Origin: an uncultured Alphaproteobacteria bacterium
Lineage (GTDB): Bacteria; Pseudomonadota; Alphaproteobacteria; Rhizobiales; Ancalomicrobiaceae
NCBI GenBank assembly: GCA_937873675.1
Contig: CALMYM010000411.1
Coordinates: 1 to 32,896, forward strand
Length of the DNA stretch: 32,896 nt
Direction: 5' to 3'
The notes below the pieces were generated by a model, which saw only the letters and a list, made by a program, of their open reading frames with translations, was not told where the DNA came from and did not search any database. This document shows, piece by piece, positions 1 to 7,772 of this stretch; within the stretch, counting starts at the first letter, position 1, and the number at the start of each line of letters is the position of its first letter. Position numbers and translations under genes: made by a program.

Positions 1-374
1 TCTACGACGGCGGCTTGCGCGACGCGCATCTCGAGGCGGCTCGGGCGCGGGTCGCGGCGGCGGAGCAGGATCTCGCGCGAATGCAGAACGAGGCGGCGAA
101 GGAGATCGTCGTCGCCTACGACACGCTCCGAACCGCCCTCGCCGCCCATCGCGCGGCGAGCGAACTGGTCTCGGCCTCGACGGTGACCGCCGATGCGGCG
201 CGCGCCTACTATCGCAACGGCGTCGGCTCGCTCACCGATGCCATCGCCGCCGAGACGACGCTGTTGCAGGCCCGCCTCGCCAAGGCGGAGGCGCACGCCG
301 ACGCTCTGATCGCCGCCACCACCATCGCCTTCGCCTCCGGCACGCTCACCAACCGAGACGCCTCGCCCCATTGA
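1..374 (+). CDS. TolC-family outer membrane efflux protein, C-terminal part
   Basis: This is the 3' end of a gene that begins before the window. The reading frame starts at base 3 and encodes Y-D-G-G-L-R-D followed by a long amphipathic, Ala/Glu/Arg-rich helix. After that comes a short Y-Y-R-N-G-V-G-S-L-T-D segment and a second helix. The 'DGG' turn before a long helix, and the 'Y..G..s..d.l.a...l..a' pattern after it, are typical of the second repeat of TolC/OEP proteins, which form the outer membrane and periplasmic tunnel of type I secretion systems and RND pumps. About 124 residues are visible of an expected 450 or so. The partner membrane-fusion and pump genes would lie upstream, outside the window. 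The substrate cannot be inferred. Confidence 0.75.
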   Translation, partial: YDGGLRDAHLEAARARVAAAEQDLARMQNEAAKEIVVAYDTLRTALAAHRAASELVSASTVTADAARAYYRNGVGSLTDAIAAETTLLQARLAKAEAHADALIAATTIAFASGTLTNRDASPH

Positions 375-804
375 AGCGGTCCGCGGCTCCCCCGTCCGGC
401 CACGCACCACGCGCTCGCCGTCGGTCACTCGCCTCTTCGAATCGAACCGCTTCACCGCGCAGTCGGTCGGCGAACGCGGCCCGCCTCGTGAAGTCCGGTG
501 TTCCGCCAGAAGATCGACTCCTCCGGTTGTGAACAACCCGAGAGGAGAAGAACGCCGTCGACACCATCCGTCGGTTCGTCGGTTTCATTCGAAACCGGCC
601 CTTTCACCTGTTGCCCATGAAAACGGCATCTTTCGCCGATCTGCCGGAAAGTCGGCGAGGACCGATCAGAACTTGCGAAGCTCCACCCGAAAATTCGGGG
701 GAAGTCGGGCGAAACAGCGATCGAACGGATTTTCGTTAAATCGCCGTTGGTGATTCCCTCGATAGATTGCGCCGAGTTCGGCCAACGACACTGACGGCGA
801 AGGC
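375..804. other. 430-bp intergenic region without a convincing gene
   Basis: This gap lies between the TolC-like gene and the GGDEF/EAL gene. Short open frames on both strands have no recognisable protein features. It contains a hairpin at 518-547, a smaller one at 580-597 (CGGTTTC/GAAACCG), and a widely spaced 9-bp inverted pair (372-380 with 446-454). An A/T-richer stretch around 725-775 is the likely promoter region for the downstream gene and includes a TTAA at 736. No Shine-Dalgarno sequence better than GAAGG (798-802, close to the ATG at 805) is seen. Confidence 0.5.
518..547 (+). terminator. Hairpin, possible terminator of the TolC-like gene
   Basis: CTCCTC (518-523) pairs with GAGGAG (542-547), and GGTTGT (525-530) pairs with ACAACC (533-538), separated by a small internal loop. 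It sits about 145 bp past the stop codon and lacks a following T-run, so intrinsic termination is only a possibility. It could also be an unrelated stem-loop. Confidence 0.25.
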
Positions 805-3231
805 ATGGGGAACGTCTCCTCGGACGTGAGAAAAGGACTGCTGGCGCGCAGTGCGTGGGCCCTCTTCGGCCTGCGCTCCGACGACGTCGCGGTCGACGAG
901 GAGACGGCACGACGCATCCGGGGTGAACAGGTCTCGGCGATCGTCGAACTGGTCCCGATGAGCGCGATCGCCAATCTCCTGTGCGCCGCGATCATCGCCG
1001 CCGCCTTCCAAGGGACCACGTCCGAGATCTTCGCGGTCGTCTGGGCGCTCTCGGTCTTCGCCTTCGCCGGCATGGCGCTGCGCAACTGGTGGCGCAGCCG
1101 CGGCAAGGCGCGTGTCGGTGCGAGCCCGCGCGCCATCACCCGGCTGACCACCAATTCGGTGATCCTCGGCATCCTGTGGGGCATGGCCCCGATCTTCATG
1201 CTGCCGGGCTCCGACACCTACCACCAACTGCTGTTGCAGATCCTGGTGACGGGCATGACGGCCGGCGGCGCCTTCGGCCTGTCGACGGTGCCACGCGCCG
1301 GTCTCTTCTATGTCTGGATCATCGTCGCCTCGTCGACGGTCGCGATGTTGCTCGCCGCCGATGTCGAAGACATCCGCAGCGGGGCGGCGGTCGTGGCGCT
1401 GTGGCTCGGCTACGGCGGCTACCTCAGCCGCAACATCGCCATCCATGCGGCCCGCTTCTACGAGAACGCCAAGAACCGGGCCGAGCTGCTCGAGAAGAAC
1501 GAGGTCATCGGCCTGCTGCTCAAGGACTTCCAGGAGCACGGCGGCGACTGGTTGTGGGAGACGGACGCCGAAGGGCGGCTGGTCGACCCGACGCCGCGGC
1601 TCGCGGAAGCGGCGGGACGCACGCTCGAAGAACTCGACGCCATGCCGCTCCGCGTCCTCCTCGCCGGCGGGCACGCCGAAGGCGACGACGAGCTGCTGGA
1701 AGCGATGGAGTGGGACGAGATCTTCCGCGATCTCGTCGTCACCGTCCGCATCGGCGACAGGACCCGCCACTGGAGCCTGACCGGCCGGCCGGTGTTCCGC
1801 GGCAACGGCCGCTTCTGCGGCTATCAGGGCGTCGGCTCCGACATCACCGAACGGCGGGCGGCGGAGGAGCGCATCACCTACCTCGCCGAGACCGACCCGG
1901 TCACGGGTCTCGTCAACCGGACGAAGTTCTCCGCGGTGCTCGAAGGGGCGATGTCCGATCCGGACAATCTCGGCCGCAACATCCTGTTCTATCTCGACCT
2001 CGACCAGTTCAAGTCGATCAACGACACGATGGGCCATCCGGTCGGCGACGCGCTGCTCGATCAGGTCGGACGCCGGCTCGTCGACTGCACCGGGCCGAAC
2101 GACGTGGTCGCCCGCATCGGTGGCGACGAGTTCGCCATCCTCATTCCCGGCTCCGACCGTCCCGACCACGCCGCGGAGATCGCCGACAGGATCCTGGCGA
2201 CCTTCGACCTGCCCTTCACCCTCGACGGCGCCGACTTCTCGGTGGGCACGTCGATCGGCATCGCCATCGGTCCGGACGACGGATCGACGCCGATGGATCT
2301 GATGAAGAGCGCCGATCTCGCGCTCTACCGCGCCAAGGCCGAAGGCCGCGACGGCTTCCGCTTCTTCGAGCCCGGGATGGACGAGAACGCCCGTCGCCGC
2401 CGCCTGCTCGAACAGGGCCTGCGCAACGCGATGGACACCGACCAGCTCTATCTGGTCTACCAGCCGATCGTCGATCTCGTCTCCGATCGCATCGCCGGCT
2501 TCGAGACGCTGATCCGCTGGCGCTCGCCGGAGTTCGGCAACGTCTCGCCGGCCGAGTTCATCCCGATCGCCGAGGAGTGCAAGCTGATCGTGCCGATCGG
2601 CGAGTGGATCCTGCACGAGGCGACCCGGCAGGCGGCGACCTGGCCGCGCGACATCCGCGTGTCGATCAACCTGTCGCCGGTGCAGTTCCGCAATCGGCGC
2701 CTGCTCGCCACCATCGTCTCGGCGCTGGAGCATTCGCGCCTGCCGCCGAACCGGCTCCAGGTCGAGATCACCGAATCGACCCTGCTCGACGCCGGCGAGC
2801 ACACGCTCAACATGCTGCGGGATCTGCGCGAACTCGGCGTGCGCGTCGCCCTCGACGACTTCGGCACGGGCTATTCGTCGCTCAACTATCTGCGCAAGTT
2901 CCCGTTCGACAAGATCAAGATCGACAAGAGCTTCGTCGACGACATCGACCAGCGCGAGCTGAGCCGCGCCATCGTCCGCGCCATCATGGATCTGACCTCG
3001 GCGCTCGGCATGTCGACGGTGGCCGAAGGCGTGGAGACGAATTCGCAGCTCGCCACCTTGCGCGATCTCGGCTGCGACGAGATCCAGGGCTACGTCATCT
3101 CCGCGGCGGTGGACGTCGAAGCGATCCCCGACATGCTCTCGGCCAACTACGAATCGACCACCGGCGATCTGGTCGAGCCGATGGATCTCGAGCTGATCGA
3201 CATCGAGGTGAAGCCGTCCGCGGTCGCCTGA
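805..3231 (+). CDS. Membrane-anchored PAS-GGDEF-EAL cyclic-di-GMP signalling protein
   Basis: The predicted protein has 808 residues. Residues about 45-225 hold around six hydrophobic membrane segments, followed by a PAS-like sensor region (about 245-345; 'GDWLWETD' then 'GVGSDITERRAAEERI'). A GGDEF diguanylate cyclase domain follows, with an intact GGDEF motif at 439-443. The C-terminal EAL phosphodiesterase domain has ETL (567-569) in place of EAL. The other EAL residues are present: INLSPVQ, EITES, DDFGTGYS (684-691), KIDKSFV, AEGVET and QGY. The usual RxxD inhibitory site before GGDEF reads GPND, so product inhibition through that site is probably lost. The protein is expected in the inner membrane, making and/or degrading c-di-GMP in response to an unknown signal. 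The ATG at 805 is preceded by GAAGG. Which activity dominates cannot be told from sequence. Confidence 0.93.
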   Translation: MGNVSSDVRKGLLARSAWALFGLRSDDVAVDEETARRIRGEQVSAIVELVPMSAIANLLCAAIIAAAFQGTTSEIFAVVWALSVFAFAGMALRNWWRSRGKARVGASPRAITRLTTNSVILGILWGMAPIFMLPGSDTYHQLLLQILVTGMTAGGAFGLSTVPRAGLFYVWIIVASSTVAMLLAADVEDIRSGAAVVALWLGYGGYLSRNIAIHAARFYENAKNRAELLEKNEVIGLLLKDFQEHGGDWLWETDAEGRLVDPTPRLAEAAGRTLEELDAMPLRVLLAGGHAEGDDELLEAMEWDEIFRDLVVTVRIGDRTRHWSLTGRPVFRGNGRFCGYQGVGSDITERRAAEERITYLAETDPVTGLVNRTKFSAVLEGAMSDPDNLGRNILFYLDLDQFKSINDTMGHPVGDALLDQVGRRLVDCTGPNDVVARIGGDEFAILIPGSDRPDHAAEIADRILATFDLPFTLDGADFSVGTSIGIAIGPDDGSTPMDLMKSADLALYRAKAEGRDGFRFFEPGMDENARRRRLLEQGLRNAMDTDQLYLVYQPIVDLVSDRIAGFETLIRWRSPEFGNVSPAEFIPIAEECKLIVPIGEWILHEATRQAATWPRDIRVSINLSPVQFRNRRLLATIVSALEHSRLPPNRLQVEITESTLLDAGEHTLNMLRDLRELGVRVALDDFGTGYSSLNYLRKFPFDKIKIDKSFVDDIDQRELSRAIVRAIMDLTSALGMSTVAEGVETNSQLATLRDLGCDEIQGYVISAAVDVEAIPDMLSANYESTTGDLVEPMDLELIDIEVKPSAVA

Positions 3232-3245
3232 CCCGTCAGCGGCGA

Positions 3246-3653
3246 TCAGTGGTGACCGCGCACCGCCGACGCGGCGGCGGCGCCGACGGCGGCGGCGATC
3301 ATCACCGGCAGGACCACGACTATGGCGAACATGCCGGCGCTGAAAGCGGCCTGATCGACGGCGACGCGCGAGGTCGCGGCCCCGAGAACGGCGGCGCCGA
3401 AGAAGGCGGCGAAGGTCGCGGCGAAACCGATGCCGACGGCGCGGCCGTAGGAGACGCCGTCCGGGCGCACCACCAGACGTCCCCACAGGGTGAAGACGAC
3501 GAGCCCGGCGCCGAGCGCCGCACCGAGGGCCGGGAGCGGCTCGCCGACGATCTGATAGGCGAGGAGACCGGCGAGCGCGGCGAGCAGCGGTCCGGCGAAC
3601 AGGCGGCCGATGAAGCGGCGATGATCGAGATCGTGGTCGTGATTGTCGTTCAC
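3246..3653 (-). CDS. Small four-helix membrane protein, unknown function
   Basis: The predicted protein has 135 residues. I place the start at a GTG (3653-3651) because GAGAGGAG (3670-3663) precedes it by nine bases. The upstream extension of the open frame runs antisense-like through soxG and is not credible. The N-terminus is His/Asp-rich (N-D-N-H-D-H-D-L-D-H), followed by about four hydrophobic segments rich in Ala, Gly, Leu and Val, and it ends in R-G-H-H. I recognise no family. Its stop lies 14 bp from the convergent stop of the GGDEF/EAL gene. The His/Asp-rich N-terminal tail could bind metal, but that is only a guess. Confidence 0.7.
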   Translation of the reverse strand: MNDNHDHDLDHRRFIGRLFAGPLLAALAGLLAYQIVGEPLPALGAALGAGLVVFTLWGRLVVRPDGVSYGRAVGIGFAATFAAFFGAAVLGAATSRVAVDQAAFSAGMFAIVVVLPVMIAAAVGAAAASAVRGHH

Positions 3654-3680
3654 CGCGCCGAACTCCTCTCGTAGTCGGTC

Positions 3681-3710
3681 GATGAAATTCGGACCCGTCC
3701 GAACTTCACC
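3681..3710. repeat. Solo palindromic hairpin related to the composite repeat
   Basis: GATGAAATTCGGA (3681-3693) is an imperfect inverted repeat of TCCGAACTTCACC (3698-3710), matching 11 of 13 positions, with loop sequence CCCG. The two mismatches become G-U pairs in a minus-strand transcript. The stem is nearly the same as the inner part of the hairpin at 32796-32831. It lies in the 239-bp gap downstream of soxG and upstream of the small membrane protein gene, so it may sit in a 5' leader or act as a weak barrier between the units. Confidence 0.65.
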
Positions 3711-3892
3711 CCCTCGGTATCCGGCGCCGCGCGCCGTTGCCGATGACGGCGAACCCATGCCCGGAACCGGCCGCCACCGCAAGGGTATCGGTGACGCGGC
3801 GTGAAACCTCACCCGTGACCCGGGCCTCTCGGCAGGCACCGTCGCGCCTCGCCACATGGTGCTGACCGACAGCGATTTCGAAGATCCCGGCT

Positions 3893-4468
3893 TCAGTCGG
3901 CGACGGCGAATTCCGCTGCCGCATCGACGAGGACGCCGTGGACGTAAGGGGCGAAGGAACGGCCGCACTCGAGCCGGAAGCGATCGACGGCGCGGCGCCA
4001 GAGCACGATCTCGGCCTTTGCGTAGAGGGTGCGGGTGCACATGCCGACGGGGAAGGCGGCGAGGTGGAGATCGAGCGGGCAGCCGCTCGCGAGCACCGTC
4101 GTCACCTCCGAACCCGACAGGGTGAGCGCGGCGTTGCGATGGGAGATATCGACGAGCGAATGCGGCACGTCGATCTCCCGGAAGGCGGCGGCGATCGTCT
4201 CGCCCTCCCCGTCCGGCGCGAGGAGCAGCCACTCGTCGGGGCCGAGCCACAGGGCGGCGCGCTCGGCGGCCTCGGCGGCGCGGCAGGCGTCGCGCGGCGG
4301 GGCGACGCCGAAGGCGGCCGCAGCCGCGTCGACCGCCGGTCCGCGACCGCGGAAGACGAAGCGGGTCGCCGGCCCGACCGGTGTCGCGGCGAACCGGGAC
4401 CCGTGGGCGAGCGACGGCAGCGCGGCGAAGGCGTCGATACGGGCGAGCGGGGGCGCGAGATCAACCAT
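3893..4468 (-). CDS. soxG: Sarcosine oxidase, gamma subunit
   Basis: The predicted protein has 191 residues. SoxG is the small non-flavin subunit of the heterotetrameric, tetrahydrofolate-dependent sarcosine oxidase. The complex oxidises sarcosine to glycine, 5,10-methylene-tetrahydrofolate and H2O2 in the cytoplasm. Typical SoxG features are visible: 'LGPDEWLLLAP', 'SLVDISHRNAALTLSG', 'LASGCPLDLHLAAFPVG', and 'CTRTLYAKAEIVLWR' with a C-terminal 'FAPYVHGVL'. Length is normal for the family (about 180-200). Its ATG overlaps the last 8 bp of soxA, so it is probably translationally coupled. It is the last gene of the B-D-A-G series. No purU-like gene follows. Confidence 0.93.
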   Translation of the reverse strand: MVDLAPPLARIDAFAALPSLAHGSRFAATPVGPATRFVFRGRGPAVDAAAAAFGVAPPRDACRAAEAAERAALWLGPDEWLLLAPDGEGETIAAAFREIDVPHSLVDISHRNAALTLSGSEVTTVLASGCPLDLHLAAFPVGMCTRTLYAKAEIVLWRRAVDRFRLECGRSFAPYVHGVLVDAAAEFAVAD

Positions 4469-7463
4469 CGAGGCGCTTCCCTTCCTTGTCCCAGAACACC
4501 GGGTCGACCACCGTCACGGCGATCGGGCCGGTGGGCATCGGCACGTGCAGCTTCGCTCCCATGCGCGACCGACCGCCCTCGACCATCGCCAGGGCGATGC
4601 CGCGGCCGACGTTCGGCGACCAGTAGGCGGAGGTGACGTGGCCGAGGGCGTGAGCGCCCTTGGCCGGGTTCGCCTCCGCCGTGATCTGAGCGCCCTCGTC
4701 GAGCACGCATTTCGGATCGTCGGGCAGGAGGCCGACGATCTCCTTGCGGTGCGGACCGGTGAGGTCGGGCCGCGCCATGCCGGCCTTGCCGACGAAATCG
4801 GGCTTCGACTTTCCCACCGCCCAGCCGAGACCGGCGTCGGCGGGGGTCAGCGTGCCGTCGGTGTCCTGGCCGACGATGATGTAGCCCTTCTCGGCGCGCA
4901 GCACGTGCATGGTCTCGGTGCCGTAGGCGCAGCCGCCGACTTCGCCGGCGCGGGCGAGCACCGCGTCCCAAGCCGCCGCGCCGTATTCGGCCGGCACGTT
5001 CAGTTCGTAGCCGAGTTCGCCGGTGAAGCTCACCCGGAAGAGCCGGCCGGGCAGCCCCAGGATGCGGCAGTCGGCGACGCTCATGTGCGGGAAGGCGGCG
5101 CTCGAGAGATCGACCCCGGCGACGAGCGGCGCGATCACCTCGCGCGCCTTCGGGCCCTGGACGGCGACGACCGCCCACTGTTCGGTGGTCGAGGTCAGCC
5201 AGACGTCGAGCTCGGGCCATTCGGTCTGGAGATAGTCCTCCATCATCGCCAGCACGCGCGGCGCGCCGCCTGTCGTGGTGGTGACGTGGAAGCGGTCCTC
5301 GGCGATGCGGCCGACGACGCCGTCGTCGTAGACGTAACCGTCGTCGCGGCAGAGGATGCCGTATCGGCAACGCCCGACGCCGAGCTTCAGGAACGGATTG
5401 ACGTACATCCGGTTCAAGAATTCGGCCGCGTCGGGGCCGACCACCTCGATCTTGCCCAGCGTCGAAGCGTCGAAGACGCCGACGGTCTCGCGCACGGTGC
5501 GGCAATCGCGCGCCACCGCGGCATGGCGATCCTCGCCGTCGCGCGGGAACCACCAGGCGCGCTTCCACAGGCCGACGTCCTCGAAGGGCGCGCCGAGGGC
5601 GGTGGCGGCGTCGTGGGACGGCGTCCGGCGGATCGGATCGAAGAGGTCGCCGCGGTTCACCCCGGCGAAGGCGCCGAACGACACCGGCGTGTAGGGCCGG
5701 CGGAAGGTGGTGAGGCCGACCTGCGGCACGTCGAGGCCCATGGTCGCGGCGGCGACGGCGAGGGCGTTCATGTTGGACGACTTGCCCTGATCGGTCGCCA
5801 TGCCCGTCGTGGTGAAACGCTTGACGTGCTCGATCGAGCGGAAGCCCTCACGGGTGGCGAGGCGGATGTCCTTGGCGGTGACGTCGTGCTGGAGATCGAC
5901 GAAGCACTTCACGCGGGAAGCGTCGCGGCCGTGCGGCACTTCGCCGAAGTGGCCGCCGATCTCGATGGCGAGGCCCTCGGCTTCGTAAGCGCGCTCCGCG
6001 ACCTCGACGCCGGTGGCGGCGCGGGCCGCGGCGGCGCCGGCGGCATGGCCCTCCCCGAGGGCTGCGGCGAGCGTCTCGGCGCCGTTGCAGGCGCCGGCGC
6101 AGACCACGTCCTCGTGCGGCTCGTGGGGCAAGAAGACGCCGCGGTCCGCATCGAACCGCAGCTTGCCGCGCGACTGCGAGAAGAGATGCACCGTCGGGGT
6201 GAAGCCGGCGGAGTGGAGGACGAGGTCGCAGGCGATGGTCTCGCCGGGCGCGATCGACCCGTTGGGGGCGATGCGGGCGAGACGGACGCTCTCGACCGAT
6301 CGGCCGCCGGACGTCGCTTCGATCGTCGTGGCGAGATCGACGCGGATGCCGGCGGCGCGGGCGGCCTCGGCCGCGGGCGAGGCCTCGCGCCTCAGATCGG
6401 CGACGAGGGCGACGCTCACGCCGGCCGCCTTCGCCTCGATCGCGGCGGCATAGGCCGAGTCGGTGGCGGTGAAGACGACGGCGCGCGAGCCGGCGGCGAC
6501 GCCGTGACGGGTGAGGAAGGTGCGCGCCGCATCGGCGAGCATGATGCCGGGGCGGTCGTTCTCGGGAAAGACCAGCGGCCGTTCGAGCGCGCCGGCGGCG
6601 ATCACCACCCGCTTCGCCCGGACCTGCCACAGGCGTTCGCGCGGCAGATGGTCGGGCGGATCGGCGAGATGGTCGGTCACCCGCTCGATGAGGCCGACCA
6701 TGTTGTCCTGGTAGTAACCGAAGGCGGTCGTCCGGGTGAGGAGCGTCACGGTCTCGCGGGCGGCGAGATCGGCGGCGATCGAGGCGGCCCAGCCGGCGCC
6801 CGGTTCGCCGTCGATCATCGCGGACGGGTCGGCGAGGAGCGACCCGCCGAGCTCCGGGTTCTCGTCGCAGAGGATCACTCGGGCGCCGGCCTCGGCCGCG
6901 GCGCGGGCGGCGGCGAGACCGGCGGGACCGGCGCCGATCACCAGCACGTCGCAATGGGCGAAGCGGTTGGCGTAGCGATCGGGATCGGCGGCCTTCGGCG
7001 CCTCGCCGAAACCGGCGGCGGCGCGGATGCGCGGCTCGTAGACCTTCTGCCAGAAGGAGCGCGGCCACATGAAGGTCTTGTAGTAGAAGCCCGAAACGAA
7101 GATCGGCGAGAAGAGATCGTTGAGCGCGCCGACGTCCCACTTCAGCGACGGCCAGCGGTTCTGGCTGACGGCGACGAGACCGTCGTAGAGCTCCACCGTG
7201 GTGGCGGCGAGATTGGGCGTGGTGCGGCCGTCGTCGCGGATCACCGTGACGAGGGCGTTGGGCTCCTCCGAGCCGGCGGCGACCAACCCGCGCGGCCGGT
7301 GATACTTGAAGGAGCGAGCGAGAAGGCGGACGCCGTTCGCCGTCAGCGCCGAGGCGAGCGTGTCGCCCGGATGACCGGTCATGTGGACGCCGTCGAAGGT
7401 GAAGGCGAGCTGCGTCGACCGATCGATACGGCCGCCGCTCGCGGTCCGGAAGGCGGCGCTCAT
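4461..7463 (-). CDS. soxA: Sarcosine oxidase, alpha subunit
   Basis: The predicted protein is 1000 residues, the usual size for the large subunit. The N-terminus ('FTFDGVHMTGHPGDTLASAL', 'SFKYHRPRGL') matches the ferredoxin-like domain of heterotetrameric SoxA. A dinucleotide-binding GAGPAG lies at 177-182, followed about 25 residues later by an acidic 'CDENPELGG'. The C-terminal 400 residues resemble the GcvT/aminomethyltransferase fold that binds tetrahydrofolate ('RTVRETVGVFDASTLGKIEVVGPDAAEFLNRM', 'FTGELGYELNVP'). This subunit carries NAD and channels the methyl group to folate. I chose the ATG at 7463, preceded by GGGGAGGGG. It overlaps the soxD stop as ATGA. The open frame continues upstream but would run through soxD. 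Confidence 0.96.
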   Translation of the reverse strand: MSAAFRTASGGRIDRSTQLAFTFDGVHMTGHPGDTLASALTANGVRLLARSFKYHRPRGLVAAGSEEPNALVTVIRDDGRTTPNLAATTVELYDGLVAVSQNRWPSLKWDVGALNDLFSPIFVSGFYYKTFMWPRSFWQKVYEPRIRAAAGFGEAPKAADPDRYANRFAHCDVLVIGAGPAGLAAARAAAEAGARVILCDENPELGGSLLADPSAMIDGEPGAGWAASIAADLAARETVTLLTRTTAFGYYQDNMVGLIERVTDHLADPPDHLPRERLWQVRAKRVVIAAGALERPLVFPENDRPGIMLADAARTFLTRHGVAAGSRAVVFTATDSAYAAAIEAKAAGVSVALVADLRREASPAAEAARAAGIRVDLATTIEATSGGRSVESVRLARIAPNGSIAPGETIACDLVLHSAGFTPTVHLFSQSRGKLRFDADRGVFLPHEPHEDVVCAGACNGAETLAAALGEGHAAGAAAARAATGVEVAERAYEAEGLAIEIGGHFGEVPHGRDASRVKCFVDLQHDVTAKDIRLATREGFRSIEHVKRFTTTGMATDQGKSSNMNALAVAAATMGLDVPQVGLTTFRRPYTPVSFGAFAGVNRGDLFDPIRRTPSHDAATALGAPFEDVGLWKRAWWFPRDGEDRHAAVARDCRTVRETVGVFDASTLGKIEVVGPDAAEFLNRMYVNPFLKLGVGRCRYGILCRDDGYVYDDGVVGRIAEDRFHVTTTTGGAPRVLAMMEDYLQTEWPELDVWLTSTTEQWAVVAVQGPKAREVIAPLVAGVDLSSAAFPHMSVADCRILGLPGRLFRVSFTGELGYELNVPAEYGAAAWDAVLARAGEVGGCAYGTETMHVLRAEKGYIIVGQDTDGTLTPADAGLGWAVGKSKPDFVGKAGMARPDLTGPHRKEIVGLLPDDPKCVLDEGAQITAEANPAKGAHALGHVTSAYWSPNVGRGIALAMVEGGRSRMGAKLHVPMPTGPIAVTVVDPVFWDKEGKRLDG

Positions 7464-7762
7464 CGGGTCCCCTCCCCTGCGCCGGTCGCGGCGGCGAGAT
7501 CGGGTCGATGTTCGCCGACCCGGTAGGTGGCGACGAACTTGTCGGTCACGGTGTGGCGCAGCGCATTGAAGAAGCGGCCGCAGCCGGCGACGTGACGCCA
7601 GCGCTCGGCGATCACGCCCCTCGGGTTGGACCGGAGATAGAGCGACGCGGCGACGGCCTCGCCACCGGCATCGGGCGCGGCGCGGGCGACATGGGCCTCG
7701 CCGCGAGCGGCGAACTCGATCTCGGGGCGCGGGCCGCAATAGGGGCAGGTGATCAGCAACAT
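7460..7762 (-). CDS. soxD: Sarcosine oxidase, delta subunit
   Basis: The predicted protein has 100 residues, the usual size. It starts MLLITCPYCGPRPEIEF; this CPYCG and the later 'ERWRHVAGCGRFFNALRHT' are the SoxD signature, with Cys and His residues that form the zinc site. The delta subunit packs against alpha in the cytoplasmic heterotetramer. The gene lies 10 bp after the soxB stop and its own stop overlaps the soxA start by 4 bp, so the operon order soxB-soxD-soxA-soxG matches the classical arrangement. Confidence 0.95.
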   Translation of the reverse strand: MLLITCPYCGPRPEIEFAARGEAHVARAAPDAGGEAVAASLYLRSNPRGVIAERWRHVAGCGRFFNALRHTVTDKFVATYRVGEHRPDLAAATGAGEGTR

Positions 7763-7772
7763 GCGGTCATCC

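Noticed and set aside
736-3486. 916-codon open frame on the minus strand opposite the GGDEF/EAL gene
   Set aside because: Arg/Asp/His-rich composition with no domain, fully antisense to a gene with intact conserved motifs; a by-product of high GC content.
3654-3892. Possible small gene in the gap after soxG
   Set aside because: The short open frames have no ribosome-binding site or recognisable composition; only the hairpin at 3681-3710 is supported.
4029-7526. 1165-codon open frame on the plus strand opposite soxA and soxG
   Set aside because: Low-complexity translation with no motif; soxA, soxD and soxG on the other strand show clear family signatures.
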